Shown piece after piece: positions 36,133 to 43,924 of a DNA stretch of 64,000 bases. A program made the position numbers and the translations under genes. The notes below the pieces were generated by a model that saw nothing but the letters and a program-made list of their open reading frames with translations, was not told the origin of the DNA and did not search any database. The first letter of the stretch is position 1. The number at the start of each line of letters is the position of its first letter. Source of the stretch: Bradyrhizobium tropiciagri (GTDB taxonomy: Bacteria > Pseudomonadota > Alphaproteobacteria > Rhizobiales > Xanthobacteraceae); NCBI RefSeq assembly GCF_001189845.1, contig NZ_LFLZ01000004.1, positions 186,001-250,000 of the forward strand, in the 5' to 3' direction.

Positions 36133-36707
36133 GCGGCAGCGGCTTCGCGAATGTGTTCGACGGCCGCATTCTGAAAGGCCTGCGCGAGATCCGGGTCGTT
36201 GACGGCGCGCGATAGCGTCATGGCGCCGACCATTGTCGACAGAACGACCATGGCCTTCCTGTTGGAATCCTCGCCGTCGGTCTTGGGAAGCAAGGGGCCG
36301 AGGACTTCGAGATACGCCTTGATGCCCTCTTCGAACGCAGCTTTCACGCCGGGCCCCTGCCTGGCGGCGTCAGAGCCGAGCGCCACGACGGGGCAGCCGT
36401 CCAGTTTTTCTTCGCGATGGCCCGCACTCAGATAGGACGCGATCACCGCGCCAAGCGGATCATCAGGATTCTCCGCGATCGCGGAGGACCAGCGTTGGGA
36501 GGCGCTCTCCAATGCGCGTCTGGACGCCTGTGCCGCCAAATCCTCCTTGGACTCGAACTGCTTGTAGAAGGCACCTTGGGTTAGCCCGGCCCCCTCCATC
36601 AGATCCTTGAGCCCGATGCCATCAAAGCCGCGCTCCCTGAAGAGGCGGCTGGCCACGTTGATCACGGTCTGGCGGTTCTCCGCAGCCTGAATGCGACTCA
36701 CTCGCAT
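36129..36707 (-). CDS. TetR/AcrR-family transcriptional repressor
   Basis: A 192-residue repressor. The helix-turn-helix is at about 10-55: TVINVASRLFRERGFDGIGLKDLMEGAGLTQGAFYKQFESKEDL. The C-terminal ligand domain has LDGCPVVALGSDAARQGPGVKAAFEEG, seen in a common proteobacterial subgroup. It is divergent from the RND pump genes; three near-identical 20-bp palindromes in the gap, one 15 bases before its own start, are the probable operators for both directions. The efflux substrate is probably the inducer. Confidence 0.92.
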   Translation of the reverse strand: MRVSRIQAAENRQTVINVASRLFRERGFDGIGLKDLMEGAGLTQGAFYKQFESKEDLAAQASRRALESASQRWSSAIAENPDDPLGAVIASYLSAGHREEKLDGCPVVALGSDAARQGPGVKAAFEEGIKAYLEVLGPLLPKTDGEDSNRKAMVVLSTMVGAMTLSRAVNDPDLAQAFQNAAVEHIREAAAA

Positions 36708-36721
36708 CTTGGACCTCCATT

Positions 36722-36741
36722 TGGATTTCGTTCGAACTCTA
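36722..36741 (-). promoter_or_regulatory. TetR operator, tetR-proximal site
   Basis: Read on the minus strand it is TAGAGTTCGAACGAAATCCA, 19 of 20 bases identical to the site at 36883. It sits 15 bases upstream of the tetR start and is placed for autorepression. A weaker related element centred on TTCGAA lies at 36749-36770. Confidence 0.75.
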
Positions 36742-36853
36742 TATCTCAGATAGCGTTCGAATGCAATCTATCAAGTTGCTTGGTCGGATTTACCGTCCCG
36801 AAGGGCCGAAATGGCCGGTTTTCGGCGATCACATTCTCGTTAGGGTACTATTT

Positions 36854-36873
36854 TAGATTTCGAACGAAATCTA
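36854..36873 (+). promoter_or_regulatory. TetR operator, pump-distal site
   Basis: A perfect palindrome with arms TAGATTTCG and CGAAATCTA around AA. It is the best-conserved of three copies in the tetR-pump gap and begins 67 bases before the adaptor gene start. Confidence 0.8.
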
Positions 36874-36882
36874 ATTTGATTA

Positions 36883-36902
36883 TAGAGTTCGAACGAAATC
36901 TA
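36883..36902 (+). promoter_or_regulatory. TetR operator, pump-proximal site
   Basis: TAGAGTTCGAACGAAATCTA, one mismatch from a perfect palindrome. It starts 29 bases after the previous site and ends 18 bases before the adaptor start codon, overlapping the expected promoter or leader. Confidence 0.8.
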
Positions 36903-36920
36903 AATGGCGTGGAGACGGCG

Positions 36921-38033
36921 ATGAAAAAGAACAGACTTGTGGTCTTGGCAGGCGTCCTTGTCGCGGCGTCCGGAGCAGCCGTCTTCGCTACTCTCGCCAT
37001 TCCTGCTCATGAAGCCTCGGCAGCGCGTGACCCGAGGCAGGAGCCGCCCGTGGTCAGCTTGGTGAGCGCCGCGCGGGTGAGCGGATCCGAACGCGGCTTC
37101 ACAGGTACGATCGGCGCGAGGGTCGAAAGCAATCTTGGCTTTCGCGTCGCCGGCAAGATAGTCGAGCGGCTCGTGAATGTTGGTGAGCAGGTCAAAGCCG
37201 GGCAGCCGCTGATGCGGGTCGACGAAACCGACCTCCGCCTTGCGCTTGCGGCGAAGCGCAACGCGGTTGCCGCGGCGCGCGCAACAGTCGTTCAGACGGA
37301 AGCTGATGAGCGACGATACGCCAACCTGGTCAACGACGGATGGACTCCCAAACAGCGCTACGAGCAGGCGAAGGCCGCGTCGGATACAGCCAACGCACAA
37401 CTCGCTGCGGCGGAAGCCGAGGCCAAGGTGGCCGAGAACCAGGCGACATATTCTGTCCTGGTGGCGGATGCGGACGGAACGGTCATGCAAACGCTTGGTG
37501 AGCCAGGACAAGTTGTCTCTGCCGGCCAGACAGTTGTCAGGCTTGCCCAGGCTGGTCCCCGCGAAGCGGTGGTCGCGCTTCCTGAAACAATCCGGCCGGC
37601 GATCGGCTCGGTGGCCGAGGCGAGCCTGTATGGGAGCGATGGACAGCACTATGCGGCGCATCTTCGGCAGTTGTCGGATTCCGCCGATGCCCAGATCAGG
37701 ACCTATGAGGCCCGCTACGTGCTCGACGGCGAGGCTGCGGCGGCACCGCTTGGCGCGACCGTCACCATTCGGCTTGCAAGCCGGGAGACTCACCCGGAGG
37801 TCCAGGTGCCGCTGGGAGCCGTGCTGGATGACGGCCGGAAGACCGGTGTTTGGGTTTTCGACAGCGCTACCTCGACCGTGCGCTTTCAGCCGATCAAGCT
37901 TGTGCGCGTGAGCAGCGAAACCGCCGTGATCTCTGGGCTGAGCTCTGGTGATCGGGTTGTTTCGCTCGGCGCTCATCTCCTGCAGGAGGGTGTTCGCGTC
38001 AGGGCCGCCTCTCAAAACAGGAGCAGCTCATGA
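36921..38033 (+). CDS. RND efflux periplasmic adaptor (HlyD/MFP)
   Basis: A 370-residue membrane fusion protein. An N-terminal signal/anchor (LVVLAGVLVAASGAAVFATLAIPA) is followed by a beta-barrel and lipoyl half (GARVESNLGFRVAGKIVERLVNVGEQVKAGQPLMRVDETDL), an alpha-hairpin (RNAVAAARATVVQTEADERRYANLV) and the second lipoyl half (ADGTVMQTLGEPGQVVSAGQTV). The ATG at 36921 has GGAGACGGCG upstream; the open frame extends to 36780 but crosses the operators. It overlaps the RND gene by four bases (ATGA). No outer-membrane channel gene follows, so a channel encoded elsewhere must be used. Confidence 0.92.
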   Translation: MKKNRLVVLAGVLVAASGAAVFATLAIPAHEASAARDPRQEPPVVSLVSAARVSGSERGFTGTIGARVESNLGFRVAGKIVERLVNVGEQVKAGQPLMRVDETDLRLALAAKRNAVAAARATVVQTEADERRYANLVNDGWTPKQRYEQAKAASDTANAQLAAAEAEAKVAENQATYSVLVADADGTVMQTLGEPGQVVSAGQTVVRLAQAGPREAVVALPETIRPAIGSVAEASLYGSDGQHYAAHLRQLSDSADAQIRTYEARYVLDGEAAAAPLGATVTIRLASRETHPEVQVPLGAVLDDGRKTGVWVFDSATSTVRFQPIKLVRVSSETAVISGLSSGDRVVSLGAHLLQEGVRVRAASQNRSSS

Positions 38034-41000
38034 GCTTCAATCTTTCCGCGATCGCCGTGCGCGAACGGGCTGTCACCCTGTTCTTCATCCTCCTGCTGGC
38101 CGCCGCCGGCGCTTATGCATTCTTTGTGCTTGGGCGCGCGGAGGACCCCAAATTCACCATCAAGACCCTGACGGTCACCACGGTATGGCCGGGCGCGACT
38201 GCGCGCGAGATGCAGGACCTCGTTGCTGAACCCCTGGAGAAGCGGCTCCAGGAGTTGACCTGGTACGACCGGGTCGAGACGACGACGCGGCCGGGTTATG
38301 CGTATCTGACCGTCACGCTGAAGGACAGCACACCGCCATCCGTCGTCCAGGAGGAGTTTTATCAGGCCCGCAAGAAGCTCGGGGATGAAGCCCGCAACCT
38401 GCCATCTGGCGTGCTCGGCCCCTTCGTCAACGACGAATATTCGGACGTGAGCTTCGCTCTCTATGCCCTCAAGGCCAAGGGCATGCCGATGCGCGAGCTC
38501 TCCAGGAAGGCCGAGGTGATCCGCCAGGAACTCCTGCATGTGCCCGGCGTCAAGAAGATCAACATCCTCGGCGAACGTCCTGAGCAGATATTCGTTGAGT
38601 TTTCCTTTGCCAAATTGGCGACCCTCGGCGTGTCGGCACAGGATATTGTGGCCGCCTTGCAGCGGCAGAACACCGTCACGCCGGCAGGCTCGATCGACAC
38701 CAAGGGCCCGCAAGTCTTCATCCGGCTCGACGGCGCCTATGACAGTGTCCAGGCGATCGCCGACACGCCAATCGTCGCTGGCGGGCGAACGCTCAAGCTC
38801 TCCGACATTGCCGAGGTCCGCCGCGGCTACGAGGATCCGCCCACCTACATCATCCGACACCAGGGTGAGCCAACAATCATGCTCGCGGCGGTCATGCAGG
38901 AGGGCTGGAATGGTCTGGCGCTAGGCAGGAAGCTGGAAGAGAGATCCGCAGCGATCGCACGGACGCTGCCGCTCGGGATGACGCTCGAAAAGGTGACTGA
39001 TCAGGCCGTCAACATCACCTCGGCGGTTGATGAATTCATGATGAAGTTTGCGATGGCGCTCAGCGTGGTACTGCTGGTGAGCCTGCTCAGCCTCGGTTGG
39101 CGCGTCGGCATGGTCGTGGCGGCTGCCGTCCCTCTGACGCTTGCCGCCGTGTTCCTCATCATGCTGGAAACAGGCCGATTCTTCGACCGCATCACGCTCG
39201 GCGCTCTCATCCTGGCGCTTGGCCTTCTCGTCGACGACGCGATCATCGCCATCGAGGTCATGGTGGTCAAAATGGAAGAGGGCATGGACCGCATCAAGGC
39301 GGCGGCCTATGCCTGGAGCCACACCGCGGCGCCGATGCTGTCAGGAACACTCGTGACGGTCGCCGGCTTTCTGCCCGTAGGCTTCGCGCGCTCGTCGGCC
39401 GGCGAATATGCCGGCAACATTTTCTGGGTCCTCGGGTTCGCTCTCATCGTCTCGTGGATCGTTGCGGTAGTCTTTACGCCCTATCTTGGCGTCAAGATGC
39501 TGCCCGCGATCAAACCGATTGAGGGCGGTCACCATGCGATCTACGACACGCCAAACTATCGGCGCTTACGGCGGCTTATCACCTTCGCCGTGCGCCACAA
39601 ATTCTTGACCGTAGGCATCGTCGCCATCGCGTTCGCGCTCTCCGGCGCGGGAATGGGCGCCCTCAAACAGCAATTCTTCCCGACATCCGACCGCCCCGAA
39701 GTGCTGGTGGAGGTTCGCCTGCCGGAAGGCACCAGCATTGAGACGACGACCGCCGCTGTCGAGAAACTCGAAGGTTGGCTGCACGATCAGCCTGAGGCAA
39801 AGATCGTCACCAGCTATGTCGGTCAGGGCGCTCCTCGCTTCTTCATTGCGATGGCGCCGGAACTGCCTGATCCTGCCTTCGCCAAGATCGTCGTGCTGAC
39901 GCCCGACGCGGAGGCGCGCGAAGCCTTGAAGCACCGGCTCCGAGAGGCGGTGTCACAAGGGCTGGCGCCTGAGGCCTATGTCCGCGTCACCCAGATTGTG
40001 TTCGGACCCTACACACCGTTCCCGGTGGAGTTTCGGGTCATGGGGCCCAACCCCGCGCAATTGTACGCGATCTCTGACAAGGCTCTCGATATCATGCGTG
40101 GCGTTCCCGATGTGCGGCAGGCGAATCGCGACTGGGGTAATCGCACGCCCGTGCTCCGCTTTATTCCGGATCAGGACCGACTGAACCTCATCGGCCTTTC
40201 GCCAGCCGAGGTGGGCCGGCAACTTCAGTTCCTTCTCACGGGCATCACGGTAACGCAGGTCCGCGAGGACATCCGCAACGTTCCCATTGTGGCACGTAGC
40301 GCCGGCGGAGAGCGGCTGGATCCGACGCGTCTGGCCGATTTCTCGTTGATGAGCCGGGACGGCCGCTCGATTCCGCTCGACCAGGTCGGCCATTCCGAAG
40401 TCCGACTTGAAGAGCCGATTCTGAAGCGTCGCGATCGTACGCCCGTCATTACGATCCGCTCGGACATCAATGAGGCGACGCAGCCTCCAGAGGTCTCCAA
40501 GGAAATCAAGACAGCCCTTGAGCCGCTGATCGCATCTCTTCCTGCCGGCTATCGCATCGAAATGGGGGGATCGATCGAAGAGGCTGGCAAAGCGAATTCC
40601 GCGCTTTTTCTGGTCTTCCCTGCCATGATCGCCGCCACGCTGATCGTCATCATGCTACAGGTGCGGTCGTTCTCAACAATGGCTCTGGTCGTGCTGACGG
40701 CACCGCTCGGCCTTGTGGGCGTCGTGCCCATGTTGCTGACGTTCAACCAGCCTTTCGGATTTAATGCCATTCTTGGTCTGATCGGGCTGGCCGGCATCCT
40801 GATGCGCAATACGCTGATCCTGACCGAACAGATCAAGGAGAATCGAGCTGCGGGTCTTGACGATTATCACGCCGTGATCGAGGCCACGGTACAACGCACG
40901 AGGCCCGTGATCCTGACCGCGCTGGCCGCCGTGCTGGCCTTCATTCCCCTCACGCACTCCGTCTTCTGGGGATCGATGGCCTACACCCTGATCGGCGGCA

Positions 41001-41140
41001 CGGCGGTCGGCACGGTGCTGATCCTGCTGTTCCTTCCTGCGCTTTATGCTGCGTGGTTTCGGATCAAGCCAACTGCAGATCGGGTCCATCACAATTCGGC
41101 GGAGCAGCCGGAGTTACGACCAGCATTGGCTGCCGAATAA
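38030..41140 (+). CDS. RND-family efflux transporter (AcrB-like)
   Basis: A 1036-residue inner-membrane proton-driven transporter with the twelve-helix, two-periplasmic-loop layout. The first helix follows AIAVRERAVTLFFILLLAA. The proton-relay motif in helix 4 reads LGLLVDDAIIAIEVM, with both Asp present. GYEDPPTYIIRHQGEPTIMLAAVMQEGWN and the C-terminal LGLIGLAGILMRNTLILTEQIKENRA repeat the usual landmarks. This subgroup resembles the shorter-loop transporters whose substrates include metals, solvents or dyes; the substrate is not clear. Repression by the divergent TetR is likely. Confidence 0.94.
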   Translation: MSFNLSAIAVRERAVTLFFILLLAAAGAYAFFVLGRAEDPKFTIKTLTVTTVWPGATAREMQDLVAEPLEKRLQELTWYDRVETTTRPGYAYLTVTLKDSTPPSVVQEEFYQARKKLGDEARNLPSGVLGPFVNDEYSDVSFALYALKAKGMPMRELSRKAEVIRQELLHVPGVKKINILGERPEQIFVEFSFAKLATLGVSAQDIVAALQRQNTVTPAGSIDTKGPQVFIRLDGAYDSVQAIADTPIVAGGRTLKLSDIAEVRRGYEDPPTYIIRHQGEPTIMLAAVMQEGWNGLALGRKLEERSAAIARTLPLGMTLEKVTDQAVNITSAVDEFMMKFAMALSVVLLVSLLSLGWRVGMVVAAAVPLTLAAVFLIMLETGRFFDRITLGALILALGLLVDDAIIAIEVMVVKMEEGMDRIKAAAYAWSHTAAPMLSGTLVTVAGFLPVGFARSSAGEYAGNIFWVLGFALIVSWIVAVVFTPYLGVKMLPAIKPIEGGHHAIYDTPNYRRLRRLITFAVRHKFLTVGIVAIAFALSGAGMGALKQQFFPTSDRPEVLVEVRLPEGTSIETTTAAVEKLEGWLHDQPEAKIVTSYVGQGAPRFFIAMAPELPDPAFAKIVVLTPDAEAREALKHRLREAVSQGLAPEAYVRVTQIVFGPYTPFPVEFRVMGPNPAQLYAISDKALDIMRGVPDVRQANRDWGNRTPVLRFIPDQDRLNLIGLSPAEVGRQLQFLLTGITVTQVREDIRNVPIVARSAGGERLDPTRLADFSLMSRDGRSIPLDQVGHSEVRLEEPILKRRDRTPVITIRSDINEATQPPEVSKEIKTALEPLIASLPAGYRIEMGGSIEEAGKANSALFLVFPAMIAATLIVIMLQVRSFSTMALVVLTAPLGLVGVVPMLLTFNQPFGFNAILGLIGLAGILMRNTLILTEQIKENRAAGLDDYHAVIEATVQRTRPVILTALAAVLAFIPLTHSVFWGSMAYTLIGGTAVGTVLILLFLPALYAAWFRIKPTADRVHHNSAEQPELRPALAAE

Positions 41141-41154
41141 AGCTCGCTCAATTC

Positions 41155-41268
41155 GATGTACCGTCCGGTCCAAAACGGGAAAAGATTCCGGCGCGCGTGA
41201 GAATCCTGGAAGCGGCGGAGAAACAATTTCGTCGCGTGGGTTATCCAGCCACGCTTCGAGCCATCTAG
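41155..41268 (+). pseudogene. Truncated TetR N-terminus
   Basis: A run of codons ending at TAG 41266-41268 encodes KREKIPARVRILEAAEKQF and RRVGYPATLRAI, the first helices of a TetR DNA-binding domain. It stops at exactly the point where homology to an unrelated minus-strand protein begins. The remaining ~150 residues of the repressor are missing. It marks a recombination breakpoint at about 41268, at the left edge of the defence island. Confidence 0.6.
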
Positions 41269-41700
41269 CATTCTTGCGGAAGAGCGCCGCGCGATCCGGA
41301 TCCTCCGCAAAGATGTGCTTCAGCGATTGGGCCGCGGCCGATTCCGGAAACATGACTGCCTCTCTGGAAAGATCGGCGTGCAGGCCGAATTCGTGAACAA
41401 GGTGCGAGATGTCGCCATCGGTCAGGTCGCCGAGATGCATGACGGGTTCCTTCGCGGTGTCATGACAGAGCGCCCAACCGGGCCGAGTTCGCGCCCTCTC
41501 ATAGTCCAGGACTCCGCGTAGAACAGCGAGGGCGATTCTGATCCCATCAGATAGACTCGGGATTCCCGACCGGTTGCGTCTTCGACGTGAAGACCCGCCG
41601 TGCCTTCGTCGAAAGTGGCCTTGAAGGCGGTGCCACCCACTTCAACTTCGTGAAAAACGTACTTCTTGAGCGTTTTTCCATAGAGATGATGCCTCTGCAT
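41269..41700 (-). pseudogene. Frameshifted hypothetical protein, 3' truncated
   Basis: From an ATG at 41700 the frame encodes MQRHHLYGKTLKKYVFHEVE and goes on to VEDATGRESRVYL. A one-base shift at about 41548 is needed to continue as SDGIRIALAVLRGVLDYERA, then PGWALCHDTAKEPVMHLGDL and ISHLVHEFGLHADLSREAV. The second part ends at the junction with the TetR fragment, after FRKNARWL. Family not recognised. The frameshift and the loss of the 3' end indicate a dead gene. Confidence 0.45.
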
Positions 41701-41790
41701 ACTCGATTTGACCCCCTCGGTTTTTTCGCGCCCAAAGATCGGCGAAAAATCGAGGGGAAATTCGTTAGTCGCGTCAGGGGTTTGGAAAAC

Positions 41791-41844
41791 CGAGTCGTTT
41801 TCAAAGCGAAATCGAGTCGTTCCTAATGCGGAGATCGAGTCGTT
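41791..41844 (+). repeat. Three CGAGTCGTT repeats spaced 22-23 bp
   Basis: The 9-mer CGAGTCGTT occurs at 41791-41799, 41813-41821 and 41836-41844. Copies 1 and 3 share extended context (TTCAAAG and CTCAAAG after the 9-mer). The spacing of two helical turns places all copies on one DNA face, as for a dimeric or oligomeric regulator. The last copy ends 18 bases before the gene at 41863. Confidence 0.6.
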
Positions 41845-41862
41845 CTCAAAGAGTCCGCACAC

Positions 41863-42429
41863 ATGACGATCGGCGCGATGTGGGAAGCGTGGCGCTTGGT
41901 CGACGACCGCTTCCTCAAGCGGCCCCTGGGCAGGGAATTCCTGCCGCTGCTCGACCGACCGGCGGCCGAGGCGCTGGACCGCCTGAAGAAGCGGTTCGGC
42001 AAAGGAAGCGGCCTATCGACGGTCCGCAACAACTTCGCCTTCCATCATCCCACGATCGACGACATCGACGCGGCCTTCGAGAAGGCTGCCGGCGAAATCG
42101 ACAGCGAGGAAGCGGACTGGGCCGCTTACTTCAACACCGCGCTGCTCAACACGTTCTTCTTCGTGTCCGACTACGTGTTGGTCCACGGCATGGCGCAGGC
42201 GCTGGGCGAGTCCGACGTCAACGAGGCCGCCCGCAAGCTGCTCGGCGAGATGGCGCCGGTGGCGAACGACCTGTCGGAATTCGCATTCGGCTTCACCGCC
42301 GCGATCTTCAAGCGACATGTCGGTCCCGAGCTGACGATGACGAGAGTGGCTCTGGTCGACGATGCTCCGGACATCGACAACATCAGCTATCCGTTCTTCG
42401 TCGAGACCCCGAGCCTGCGCAACAATTGA
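41863..42429 (+). CDS. Putative HEPN-like protein in defence island
   Basis: A 188-residue, mostly helical, soluble protein. VRNNFAFHHPTIDDID contains Arg55-Asn and His61/62, an R-x5-H arrangement like the RNase motif of HEPN toxins and abortive-infection proteins; this is a motif-level match only. The N-terminus (MWEAWRLVDDRFLKRPLG) begins abruptly, so the gene may have lost codons at its 5' side. No strong ribosome binding site is present; three phased repeats lie directly upstream. The next gene begins 62 bases on in the same direction, and both converge on the CBASS operon. Confidence 0.5.
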   Translation: MTIGAMWEAWRLVDDRFLKRPLGREFLPLLDRPAAEALDRLKKRFGKGSGLSTVRNNFAFHHPTIDDIDAAFEKAAGEIDSEEADWAAYFNTALLNTFFFVSDYVLVHGMAQALGESDVNEAARKLLGEMAPVANDLSEFAFGFTAAIFKRHVGPELTMTRVALVDDAPDIDNISYPFFVETPSLRNN

Positions 42430-42491
42430 ACATCCGACTTGCCCGGAGCTCGGCTTACCACCGCACAGGCAAACGAGACGAGGGGACCGCG

Positions 42492-43396
42492 ATGTATCTG
42501 GGAATCGACCAACAGTCCGGCCTAGTCTACGAAGCTTCGATGCCCCCGTTCTTCCGGTCGTGCCTAGACCGACCGTCACGCAAGCCAAGCTTATCAGGCG
42601 CGAGGAAGATTGGAACGACCTGCCGACCGGAATTGCACACTCTCCGATGTCGTGGATTTTCCGGGAAGACACGTTCGATCCCGTCACGCGCACTCGACGC
42701 GGGCGACTTTTCCAGCCGGAGGGTGCACAGCCGGCGCAATACAAGGTTCTGCCGGACCCATACGAAGATCCCCACGGGCGGTCCGTCGGCGCCCAAGGCC
42801 GAACGACGAAGACCCTCTATGGCTACAAGGCATGCGCGTCGTTGCTTCGAGAGCCTCAGCGGGGCATGGGATTGAAGCTCGCGTTGGGAGTGAGGGATGC
42901 AGCCTCCGCCTGGCGCATCATACAAACCGAGGTCGTCGCCAACGGCTGCGTCATGATCACGCTCAAGTCGTTTTCGGCATTCGGCATCCTTCCTGCGGTC
43001 GACATGGCAACGATTCCCGCAGAATTCGAGCCCGCGATTTCTCAAACCGTCGCGCGCGCACTCGATTCGGCCTTTCGGGAAACGCCGGTATCAATGATCG
43101 ACCAATGTCGAAACGCCTTGACCGCGCTCCTGTCGCGCTGGCTCGTCACCCAAGGGCATGACCGTTCCATTCTCGGCGAAGACCTTGGAAGGATCGCGAC
43201 GATCGTCGGCCAGCCACCTTACAAAAAAGGCATGGTAAGCAACCTCGCCCAAGTCGTGGCGAGACTGCATTCCCGCGGCAAGACCAACGAGGCGCATACA
43301 AAGGGGCTGCGCGACCCGGTCGACGAAGACGCTGAATTGGCGCTTCATGCGTTGGGTTTCACGCTGCGTGACATTGGTTGGGCGGACGGGCATTAG
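42492..43396 (+). pseudogene. Defence-island gene with a one-base frameshift, possible HEPN
   Basis: The ATG at 42492 starts MYLGIDQQSGLVYEASMPP. At a run of five C (42542-42546) a one-base loss throws the frame out. Reading on as if six C were present gives VLPVVPRPTVTQAKLIRRE and DLPTGIAHSPMSWIFRED, then a continuous frame to 43396, about 301 residues in all. The C-terminal half is helical and contains SRGKTNEAH, an R-x6-H that could be a HEPN motif (weak). No family is recognised. The break could be a true mutation, a phase-variable C tract or a sequencing error. It may be functionally paired with the gene at 41863. Confidence 0.5.
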
Positions 43397-43456
43397 AGTC
43401 CGCAACCGCCAATGGCGGCGACAAGCGCAGACGGTTCTTGGTAGGGCCTTTCCGCG

Positions 43457-43924
43457 TCACGATCGCGTCAGCTGATGGACCATCGACCGATCGCAGATCG
43501 AAACGAACATGCTGTCCGGGAGCGCAGCCCTTCCCACGATCACCATGACGAAACCGTTGAGCGCATGCTGCGAGCGACGAACGCAGTCCGAAATGTTGCG
43601 CGTGTCGACGGTCGACGGCGATGCGACGTCCTCGGGATGGGTGTGCCAGCAGCCGACGAAATGCAGCCCTCGCGAAAAGCCGGCATCGATTTCCGTCTTC
43701 TCCGCTTGCTCGTCGGGCTGGTTGGAATAGCGGGATCTTCGGTCGGTCGGTCTCGGACCCGTCGCCTCGCAGACATCGATGATTGGCAGGTCGAAGCGAG
43801 CGAACAGTAGCCCGCCGGCTTCGCGGTGCCAAAACCGGATTTGCCGATGCCTGTCGAAACGCTGAAGGACCGTGGGAGCGAAGCGGAGCGATTGCCCTGA
43901 GTGTCCGATATCGAAAGAGATCAC
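43457..43924 (-). CDS. cap3: CBASS Cap3, JAMM/JAB isopeptidase
   Basis: A 155-residue JAB-domain protease. The JAMM metal site is present: Glu35 (REAGGLLF), His94-x-His96 (CWHTHPEDV) and Asp107 (SPSTVD). In type II CBASS, Cap3 cleaves the bond that Cap2 makes between the CD-NTase C-terminus and its targets and so tunes the system. The start is GTG at 43924, overlapping the cap2 stop as GTGA. It is the last gene of the four-gene operon and converges on the frameshifted gene at 43396, 60 bases away. Confidence 0.88.
   Translation of the reverse strand: MISFDIGHSGQSLRFAPTVLQRFDRHRQIRFWHREAGGLLFARFDLPIIDVCEATGPRPTDRRSRYSNQPDEQAEKTEIDAGFSRGLHFVGCWHTHPEDVASPSTVDTRNISDCVRRSQHALNGFVMVIVGRAALPDSMFVSICDRSMVHQLTRS

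Noticed and set aside
41422..41862. Start of the minus-strand frameshifted gene at 41862
   Set aside because: The first 54 codons cross the phased repeats and contain repeat-derived peptides; the ATG at 41700 gives a more protein-like start.
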